A stretch of DNA of 14,011 bases from CAVYHX01 sp963768415 (GTDB lineage: Bacteria > Pseudomonadota > Gammaproteobacteria > UBA9214), in NCBI GenBank assembly GCA_963768415.1, contig CAVYHX010000032.1, positions 1 through 14,011 of the forward strand, written 5' to 3'. The position numbers were made by a program, and so were the translations under genes. Shown here piece by piece: positions 8,664 through 14,011 of the stretch; the first letter of the stretch is position 1; each line of letters starts with the position of its first letter. A model generated the notes under the pieces. It saw only the letters and a list, made by a program, of their open reading frames with translations, did no database searches and was not told where the DNA came from.

Positions 8664-8842
8664 GCTTTTTCACGGTTTCGAAAAACGAATCCTTCGCCCC
8701 AGACTAGCTAATCGGCGTAACCGGGTACAAATTGAGTGGCACTTGTATGCCCTGTATGCGGCTTTCACCGGTAGACGCACCTGGGGGCGCGCCGCACACA
8801 CCGCTAAAGCTGTGCACCGGCCGGGCCGAAAACAGGAATGTC

Positions 8843-9163
8843 ATGCCTTATGTTATACGAAATCCAGCCGGTGCAATTATTGGCCTTGCCGACACTGCAC
8901 AGAACAGCGGTGACGAAGAACTGGCGCTCGACCATCCTGAAGTACAGTCATTCCTGGAGATGGCCAAGGAGCAATTGTTATCCTCGGATTCCGAAACCAT
9001 CCGTGTCATCGAGGATCTGGTTGATGCACTTATCCAGAAAAAACTGATTTTACTGACTGACCTGCCGCTGGCAGCCCAGCAGAAATTGAATGCGCGTCAG
9101 CGCATCCGCAGCGAGCTTAATGTGCTGGAAAATCTCGTGGTTGAGGAAGAGGATATCCTTTAA
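8843..9163 (+). CDS. Small conserved protein, 'tryptophan synthase subunit beta-like' family
   Basis: 106 residues starting MPYVIRNPAGAIIGLADT, preceded by AGGA six bases before the ATG. It matches from memory the small Pseudomonas/gammaproteobacterial family with this misleading name. Shared features are an N-terminal 'YVxRNxxGxI' beta strand, an acidic 'DHPEVQSFL' segment, then the core helix with SDSETIRVIEDLVDALIQKK and 'LTDLPLAAQQKLNARQ', ending in an acidic tail. It has no enzyme domain and no real link to tryptophan synthesis; it is soluble and cytoplasmic, of unknown function. The frame stays open to a non-ATG start at 8732, but that extension is low-complexity and has no ribosome site. 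Its stop overlaps the lapD stop in the convergent TTAA at 9160-9163. Its position between the exporter operon and lapD is worth noting. Confidence 0.8.
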   Translation: MPYVIRNPAGAIIGLADTAQNSGDEELALDHPEVQSFLEMAKEQLLSSDSETIRVIEDLVDALIQKKLILLTDLPLAAQQKLNARQRIRSELNVLENLVVEEEDIL

Positions 9164-11154
9164 TCATTCTTGCTGCTGCCATGTACTGGTCGCATGAGTA
9201 GTGCCTCCGGCTTGCCTGCCAGATAACCCTGAATACCGTCGAGTTTCATAGATGCAAGAGTATCGAGTTCCGCGTCTGTCTCCACTGACTGTGCAATCAC
9301 CATGATGCCTATACTGTGTGCGGTATCAGTCAACGACTGGATGAAAAATTGATTGTCTTCTTCCGCGCCGATATTGCCGATATAGCTGCCGTCTATTTTG
9401 AGGTAGTCAATCTTCAGACTGCGCAAATAGCCATAGGAAGAAAAGCCCCGGCCGAAATGATCAATACCACAGCGGCAACCCTGTGCAGCGAGTCGTTCGA
9501 TAAACTTGCGTACATGCATGATGTTTTTCAACACGCTATATTCGGGGAATTCAACCAGGATACGGTGTGAACGTCCCGGCGACGCAGCCAGTCGCGCGCA
9601 TAACCACTGGAGGAATGCCGGGTCATGCAGTGAGGCCGATGACAGGTTAACTGCACACGGAGTCGGGTCATCTGGCCTGGAATCAAGGTGGGCGAGGGTC
9701 GCGTCAACCGCCAGTCTGTCCAATTCGCTCGCCAGCCCCACACGCTCGGCCATCGGCATAAAGGCTCCGGCACTCAGGGTATTCCCGTCCATATCGCTGA
9801 TCCGCAGCAGGAACTCTTCCTGCAGTTTCGCCAGCCTGTTTTCACCCAGACCATAGACCGGTTGAATGCAACCCGTAACCTTGCCTTCATTGATCACCTG
9901 GCGGAGAAACCCGCGCCAGTGATCCACGCCCGGTTTTTCAATATGGCCGTTAATATTCGGCTCATAACGTTTCCAGGCATTCTTCCCCAGACTTTGTGCC
10001 GCGCACAAGGCGGCATCAGCCTCGGACAACAGCGTGGGCACAGTGCTGCCCGGCGCCCACATCGCAATACCGATATGAACGATTTCATCTGCTTCAGCCA
10101 GCCCGTCGGCACGTAGTTGCATGAAGTTGTCGCTTATTGAATGCGCCAGTGATTCCGCATCATCGGCATCGATGCCTGTGGCAATCACCCCGAAACCGGC
10201 ACCGGAAATGCGTGCCGCAAGACACTTTGGCGACTCCTTGAGTGTTGACTCCAGCAGCTCACCCGCCCTGTGCAATAACTGGTCACCTGCGGAATAACCG
10301 GTTGCACTGTTTACTGAAGACAGGATTTTGAGTTCGATGATCAACAGGGCGCCGTGGGTAGTGTCCTCGCGTTTCCCAACGGTGTTTTGCAGCTGACGAT
10401 CGAAGTAACGCCTGTTACCCAGGCCGGTAACCGGATCCATGTACGCCTGTATCTGCATATTCTTTGTCAGGCGCGACTGCTTGGCGAAGCTCTCGTTTAC
10501 CCTGGAAGACAACTGGTTCATGGCCAGGACGACACGGCGCAATTCACGGGTCCGGGGAAGCCTCTTTTGCACCGGATATTCCTGATTACAGATCGCCGCA
10601 GCCTGCAATTCGACTCTATGCAAGGGGCGCAGCAGCATCTTGAGAGCTATCAGTCCAATTGCCAGAATAACCAGCGCAAACACCAGGAACAGCAAGAAAG
10701 TATCCACGGTATTCGACCACAGTTCATTGTGCGCATTGTCCAGATTGCTGGTGACGTACACTGTTGCCGCCTGTTTCCAGCCGGACATGATCAGTGCCTC
10801 TGCTGTGGGGGCATGCAGATCGACGGCATTCACAAACCAGTCCGGAGCATGCCGGGAATCGAGCCGGCTGATGCGCTCAACCAGGGGGACCCCGTCAATC
10901 GCTATTACGGTGATCTTGCGATAATCGCCACGATCGAATATTGCATCGATCATTGAATTGATGATCGGCATGTCGCGTGTTCCCATGTGAGGGGACAGTG
11001 ACAATCCCAGCGATGTGGCCGTGTCCTGGGCATGAGACTCCAGTTGCGTGGCCATAAAATGACGCATGGTGTTCGTGCTGGTTATGACCGTTCCCAGGAA
11101 ACCGAGCACAAACAGCATCACAATACTGATTGACAGTTGCTTGTAGAGAGTCAT
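9160..11154 (-). CDS. lapD: LapD-like inner-membrane c-di-GMP receptor
   Basis: 664 residues in LapD order. One membrane helix (about 7-27) is followed by a LapD/MoxY-type periplasmic domain (about 30-145) containing a conserved Gly-Trp at 125-126, the position where the LapD Trp contacts LapG. A second membrane helix (about 150-173) and a HAMP segment follow, then GGDEF (about 235-400) and EAL (about 412-655) domains. Both enzymatic domains are degenerate. GGDEF reads SGAGF (317-321). EAL reads EFL (447-449), the DDFG motif is DHFG (565-568), and the AEGVE Glu is Gln (AQSVE). Asn503 and Lys586 remain. It therefore should bind c-di-GMP rather than make or cut it, and recruit LapG through the periplasmic domain when bound. 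It lies 66 bases downstream of lapG, consistent with co-transcription. The start (MTLYKQL) matches the family; the nearest ribosome-site match is CGGA. Confidence 0.95.
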   Translation of the reverse strand: MTLYKQLSISIVMLFVLGFLGTVITSTNTMRHFMATQLESHAQDTATSLGLSLSPHMGTRDMPIINSMIDAIFDRGDYRKITVIAIDGVPLVERISRLDSRHAPDWFVNAVDLHAPTAEALIMSGWKQAATVYVTSNLDNAHNELWSNTVDTFLLFLVFALVILAIGLIALKMLLRPLHRVELQAAAICNQEYPVQKRLPRTRELRRVVLAMNQLSSRVNESFAKQSRLTKNMQIQAYMDPVTGLGNRRYFDRQLQNTVGKREDTTHGALLIIELKILSSVNSATGYSAGDQLLHRAGELLESTLKESPKCLAARISGAGFGVIATGIDADDAESLAHSISDNFMQLRADGLAEADEIVHIGIAMWAPGSTVPTLLSEADAALCAAQSLGKNAWKRYEPNINGHIEKPGVDHWRGFLRQVINEGKVTGCIQPVYGLGENRLAKLQEEFLLRISDMDGNTLSAGAFMPMAERVGLASELDRLAVDATLAHLDSRPDDPTPCAVNLSSASLHDPAFLQWLCARLAASPGRSHRILVEFPEYSVLKNIMHVRKFIERLAAQGCRCGIDHFGRGFSSYGYLRSLKIDYLKIDGSYIGNIGAEEDNQFFIQSLTDTAHSIGIMVIAQSVETDAELDTLASMKLDGIQGYLAGKPEALLMRPVHGSSKND

Positions 11155-11220
11155 CTCCGGGTTCCGTTCGCTAATGACTGGTGCAGTATAAGTAGAATAC
11201 TTATCCTGTGCACAATGGAA

Positions 11221-11919
11221 TTATCGGGATAGTGGCACCTGTTCACTGTCGAGGCGGGCAAGTACTGCCTGCCAGTGTCCCAGTTGCTCGGAACGTCCGA
11301 CACGTTCATTGACTCCCCGGGATTTAGCCAGCCAAAGGCCCTTGCTGTTGAAGCTGTATACCGGCAACAGATCATCGCGTTCGGTTGCTGACGAGATTTC
11401 GTTGTTGAGGTTGTCGAGGATCAGTGGGTCCGCATCCGGTTCAGCGTAGTATGTGAGTACCATGTGCGCCTGGTTGAGCTTCAGCGCCTTCACATAGGTT
11501 AGCCGCATGCGTTTTGCCGGTATGCCCAGTTCGCGCAGGGTAAAGTACTTGGCAATAGAAAAATCCTCGCAATCGCCGCCATTCGATGACAACATTTGCA
11601 GGGGCGTTGCCCAGTAATCCTCGGTTCCCCAATGATCGATGTCATTGACGAATTCCATCTGGTTGAAGAAATTATTGACCTTGCGGAGTTTCTCGAAATC
11701 GGAAATGTCGCGATTTGAATTAATCATGTTGCGCCATGCGGTGACCCGCTGACGCGCATTTATACCGTGTTGTTGCTCGACGTTGGCGAGGATCTGCTTG
11801 GAAAGTGCGAATTCTCCGGCTGAACTGAATGTCATGCAGGCGCAATAAACCACCACCGCCGCGAAGAGGAATACTGGCACACGAGCAATCTTCCGGTTCT
11901 CAAGGTGGAAACGATTCAT
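11221..11919 (-). CDS. lapG: LapG-like periplasmic transglutaminase-like cysteine protease
   Basis: 232 residues from the ATG at 11919 (a GTG directly before it would add one). An N-terminal signal/anchor segment (about 13-34, hydrophobic, ending SSAGEF) sends it to the periplasm. The BTLCP/peptidase C93 core is complete. Counting from the GTG, the catalytic Cys is at 118 in GGDCEDFSIAKY, His at 153 in LNQAHMVL, and Asp at 170 in PLILDNLNN. The Asp and Glu flanking the Cys match the calcium-binding positions known in LapG. Known LapG enzymes cut large adhesins after an Ala-Ala pair in their N-terminal retention module; such a site is present in the adhesin at 13338-13349. It is upstream of and probably co-transcribed with lapD, its inhibitor when c-di-GMP is high, and divergent from the receiver gene at 12119. 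No strong ribosome site is visible. Confidence 0.94.
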   Translation of the reverse strand: MNRFHLENRKIARVPVFLFAAVVVYCACMTFSSAGEFALSKQILANVEQQHGINARQRVTAWRNMINSNRDISDFEKLRKVNNFFNQMEFVNDIDHWGTEDYWATPLQMLSSNGGDCEDFSIAKYFTLRELGIPAKRMRLTYVKALKLNQAHMVLTYYAEPDADPLILDNLNNEISSATERDDLLPVYSFNSKGLWLAKSRGVNERVGRSEQLGHWQAVLARLDSEQVPLSR

Positions 11920-12052
11920 CACATTCGGGCATCGATAATTCAGCTATGTTATTGCTATATCGGCCGGAGACGGATGGTTCTTTGAGGTTTTGTGCGCTGC
12001 CCCGCAGAGGGTGACGGAGTGTGCGCAGGCATGCGCCCGCGGAGGTTGGTAC

Positions 12053-12089
12053 CTAAGTCCAATTGCGCCTGCAGGCCAGCCAGACTTAG
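12053..12089. promoter_or_regulatory. Concentric inverted repeats in the lapG/receiver divergent region
   Basis: CTAAGTC (12053-12059) pairs with GACTTAG (12083-12089). Inside it, almost exactly centred, is the 10-base palindrome GCCTGCAGGC (12067-12076). The pair ends 29 bases before the receiver ATG. It could be an operator or an RNA stem in the leader. The rest of 11923-12118 shows a small GCGCA/TGCGC hairpin near 12022 and an AT-rich TAAAAT patch just before the ATG, but no clear -35 box. Confidence 0.35.
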
Positions 12090-12118
12090 ACTGAATAAAA
12101 TCAGAAAAACAGTGACTT

Positions 12119-12543
12119 ATGAAAACAATTAACGTATTAATCAGTTGCGTCGGAGCACAGGCTCGCCCCGGTTATTGCTATTTGCTGGAGCGCTACCGTG
12201 AATTCAATGTGATCGCCGAATCCGGTGAGTTATATGGCAGCAGCGTCTGGGTGGGGCTCAGTCGTTGCGATGTGCTGGTCATAGATGAAGGTGTCATCGA
12301 CCAGTACGGCTTTCAGGCACTACGCTCGGTAATAGCCAGTTACCCCCGGATCAAGGTCCTGTTGATTAGGAGAAATGAATCGCAATTAAGAGCACTTGAC
12401 TGCGTCGCCCAGGGAATTCAGGGGGTGATGACGCAGGCTCGAGTTGCGACATGTTGCACAAGGCTGTCATTGCCCTGTTCAGCGGTGAGGCGTGGGTATC
12501 CCGGGGATTGTTACCCGGGATTCATATGCTACTGAAATTGTAA
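12119..12543 (+). pseudogene. Receiver-only protein (NarL-type pseudo-receiver, no DNA-binding domain), frame broken once
   Basis: The first frame gives a receiver-like domain starting MKTINVLISC with Asp56 in DVLVIDEG at the phosphorylation position. At about 12437-12439 one base appears to be missing. Moving to the next frame restores the domain's last helix and linker (MLHKAVIALFSGEAWVSRGLL) and ends at TAA 12541-12543, for about 141 residues in all. Left unrepaired, the frame runs on to 12535 with an unrelated tail. Even when repaired there is no LuxR helix-turn-helix and none in the next 190 bases. The early acidic pair is absent, the Thr/Ser strand reads VLLIRRNE and the conserved Lys position reads GVMTQ, so phosphorylation is doubtful. 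The linker resembles that of the LuxR-type regulator at 4343-5023 (CSGEIWVPRKL), suggesting a truncated relative that may pair with it. The function is unknown; it lies 192 bases before the adhesin gene. Confidence 0.7.
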
Positions 12544-12559
12544 ACATTAATAATCCCAT

Positions 12560-12572
12560 CCGTGGACCACGG
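12560..12572. promoter_or_regulatory. 13-base palindrome upstream of the adhesin promoter
   Basis: CCGTGG-A-CCACGG is a perfect 6-base inverted repeat around a single A, 35 bases upstream of the candidate -35 box at 12607. The position suits an activator or repressor site for the adhesin gene. It could also be a weak stem after the receiver gene, but no T-run follows. Confidence 0.35.
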
Positions 12573-12606
12573 CTCGCGGGACTAATGATGGTTGGGCAAA
12601 GCTCAA

Positions 12607-12634
12607 TTGACCCACTGTACCGAGGTCGTATAGA
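12607..12634 (+). promoter_or_regulatory. Candidate sigma-70 promoter of the adhesin gene
   Basis: TTGACC (12607-12612, 5 of 6) and TATAGA (12629-12634, 4 of 6) are separated by 16 bases. Transcription would start near 12641, giving a leader of about 95 bases before the ATG at 12736. A second TTGACA at 12642-12647 has no -10 partner at normal spacing. Confidence 0.4.
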
Positions 12635-12753
12635 CAATTATTTGACACAAATGTAATGGTGTGTAGTTGCAGGCCGATAACCACTATTGCGGTGTGTGAG
12701 TCGATTAACGGGTTGTGGATGAAGGGAGTATCGTTATGTCGAGGTTAGTAATT

Positions 12754-12938
12754 GGAACGGTCCAGGGCATTGAAGGCAAGGCGACGGTCGTGCATGCGGA
12801 TGGACCGTGGAGACACTGCAGTCGGGTGCTCGCGTGTTTGCCGATGACGTCATCTCCACGCAGCAAAATGCGCTCGTCAATATTAAATTTCTCGATGGGT
12901 CGATTCTGAACATCGGACCGCAGTACACCGCAATCCTC
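12754..12938 (+). other. FecR-like beta domain 1 of the adhesin retention region
   Basis: GTVQGIEGKATVVHADG, then (after a one-base break at 12803) TVETLQSGARVFADDVIS, NALVNIKFLDGSILNIGP. The pattern G-x-V-x(5)-G, ADG, L-x-x-G-x-x-V, D-x-I-x-T, L-D-G-S, I-G-P matches domain 2 line for line. Confidence 0.7.
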
Positions 12939-13037
12939 GGCAAGGAAGTATAATCCGTCTGGCACCGGAACCGTGCTTGCCACACAGTTGCCGACGCCGG
13001 TCCGGGTATCACCCCTGCAGAACCGATTACTCACATC

Positions 13038-13217
13038 GGGGCGGTTGTCGACGCTGATGGTGACGCAATGGTTATCAGGGCGGATGACAGGGCGCATACG
13101 CTCGAGCATGGCGATTTGCTCTACGCCAATGACATCGTAAAAGTCGGCTCGATGGCCATGCAAGCATCAGGATGCTGGATGGGTCCTATATGTCATTCGG
13201 CCCTGAATCTCGCGCGC
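13038..13217 (+). other. FecR-like beta domain 2 of the adhesin (retention module proper)
   Basis: GAVVDADGDAMVIRADD, HTLEHGDLLYANDIVKVGS, then (after a break at 13150) DGHASIRMLDGSYMSFGPES, returning to the first frame at a CG repeat at 13211-13216. It leads directly into the helix and TAAG site typical of the Lap retention module. Confidence 0.7.
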
Positions 13218-13337
13218 CTGGACGATGATCTGTTTCCTTCCCGCTATCCGGATTTTGTTTCCTCCGGAATTACTGATGCCGCGACGATTCGGGCAGCCAT
13301 CCTGGCAGGCAAGGATCCTGCCGATTTAACGGACCCT

Positions 13338-13349
13338 ACAGCAGCGGGT
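13338..13349 (+). other. LapG cleavage site TAAG in the adhesin
   Basis: ACA GCA GCG GGT encodes Thr-Ala-Ala-Gly in the context DPTAAGETG, at about residue 201-204 of the repaired protein. TAAG is the site cut by LapG (between the two Ala) in Pseudomonas LapA. It follows the AILAGKDP helix and precedes NSFVVLERTG, exactly as in retention modules. Confidence 0.8.
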
Positions 13350-14011
13350 GAAACCGGTGAGGCAGAAGACGTTGGTAACAGTTTTGTCGTGCTGGAGCGC
13401 ACCGGCAGGGCAGTTACTCCCGAAAGCGGGCACGAAACCACGGGGCCCACTGAAGCATTTGGTGAACGCATAAGAAGAACTGCTCCCGACCGACACGGGT
13501 GGTGATTCGGTTATCATCCATCCGCGAACGGCGTGGGCGCTGCGGTAATTGAAGGGGGCGTCCTGGTTTTCAGCGTGGTGCTCGATAAACCCAATCCTGC
13601 CGCCGATGTCAGCGCCACGTGGACGCTCAATCCAGGATCGGCGGATAGTGATGACTTCCCGCCGGGCACGCCGTTTACGGGTGTTGTCACTATTCCTGCC
13701 GGGCAACGTCAGCAACGATTGAAATACCCACCCTGGATGATGCGTTGTTTGAAGGCGGGGCGGGTACATTCGAAGATGTTTCGCTGGAACTCGATAATAT
13801 AACCAACGCATCACCCGGTATCGTTACCGTAACCGGGATTATTGAAGACAACGACGCACCCCCGACTGTGACCATTACCGGTGACGGCGCCCTTGCCGAT
13901 GCCGAGGCAGTGGAAGGCACACCGCTGGTGTTCACGCTGAGTTTAAGCAACCCCAGTGACCAGACCATCACCCTGGACCTGGTCGCGACCGACGGCAGCG
14001 CCATGAGCGGA

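Larger units (their letters stand above)
12736..14011 (+). pseudogene. Large type I-secreted adhesin (LapA/BapA-like), N-terminal part, multiple frame breaks
   Basis: It starts MSRLVIGTVQGIEGKATVV after a good GGGAG ribosome site (12724-12728) and runs off the right edge. Reading through frame changes gives a continuous, family-like protein. First come FecR-like beta domain 1 (12754-12938) and a linker, then FecR-like domain 2 (13038 to about 13217). Next are the retention-module helix DAATIRAAILAGKDPADL, the TAAG cleavage site, and the family's NSFVVLERTG and TPESGHETTG signature. Calx-beta-type repeats follow from about 13524 (AVIEGGVLVFSVVLDKPNP, later AEAVEGTPLVFTLSLSNPSD). Frame breaks are inferred near 12803, 12950, 12987, 13150, 13214, 13474-13505, 13523 and 13702. 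The first frame alone stops at about 12909. Each segment keeps conserved residues, so errors or fresh mutations are likelier than old decay. The intact protein would be exported by the exporter encoded at 2933-8596 and end in a C-terminal secretion signal not seen here. Confidence 0.82.

Noticed and set aside
8732..8842. Longer start for the small protein at 8843
   Set aside because: It begins at a non-ATG codon without a ribosome site, and the added residues are unlike the family; AGGA precedes the ATG at 8843.
12657..12671. Sigma-54 promoter (TGGTGTGTAGTTGCA) before the adhesin
   Set aside because: The GG and GC elements are 9 rather than 10 bases apart and the -24 box is poor. A lost base here is possible given nearby indels, but it cannot be assumed.
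12736..12909. A short independent protein of 58 residues at the adhesin start
   Set aside because: After residue 23 the frame turns into nonsense, while the neighbouring frame continues the FecR-like domain.
12705..13163. Minus-strand open frame opposite the adhesin start
   Set aside because: It lies antisense to conserved FecR-like domains, has no recognisable family features or ribosome site, and looks like a shadow frame.
12119..14011. Mobile element insertion as the cause of the broken genes
   Set aside because: No transposase fragment, terminal inverted repeats or target duplications are visible; all breaks are one- or two-base changes.

Overview
The window looks like chromosomal DNA from a gammaproteobacterium. 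GC content is moderate, gene families are Pseudomonas-type, intergenic gaps are short, and there is no tRNA, rRNA, CRISPR array or insertion sequence. The central theme is one functional module: a c-di-GMP-controlled large-adhesin system of the LapA/LapD/LapG type with its own type I secretion machine. The species cannot be named from the sequence.

Layout from left to right: (i) 1-1469, minus, the N-terminal 489 residues of a Lon-like AAA+ protease that runs off the left edge; (ii) 1630-2799, minus, a Kef-type cation/proton antiporter without a regulatory RCK domain; (iii) 8596 back to 2933, minus, a probable four-gene operon in the order ABC exporter (LapB-like), HlyD/LapC-like adaptor (frame broken once), LuxR-type regulator with a degenerate receiver, and TolC/LapE-like outer-membrane channel; (iv) 8843-9163, plus, a small protein of the 'tryptophan synthase subunit beta-like' family, divergent from the exporter operon; (v) 11919 back to 9160, minus, lapG (periplasmic cysteine protease) then lapD (inner-membrane c-di-GMP receptor); (vi) 12119-12543, plus, a stand-alone pseudo-receiver protein (frame broken once); (vii) 12736 to the right edge, plus, the N-terminus of the adhesin: a retention module with two FecR-like beta domains, a TAAG LapG cleavage site, then Calx-beta repeats.

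Inferred working model, from the known Lap system: the adhesin is exported by the LapB/LapC/LapE channel and its retention module holds it in the outer membrane. When c-di-GMP is high, LapD keeps LapG sequestered. When c-di-GMP falls, LapG is freed, cuts at TAAG and releases the adhesin. The LuxR-type protein in the exporter operon and the receiver-only protein next to the adhesin are the likely local regulators.

The main oddity is sequence integrity. Bases 1-12,118 are clean except for one frame break in hlyD, but 12,119-14,011 holds about nine inferred frame breaks. Reading across them restores well-conserved domains. This points to base-calling or assembly errors or very recent decay, rather than an old pseudogene.
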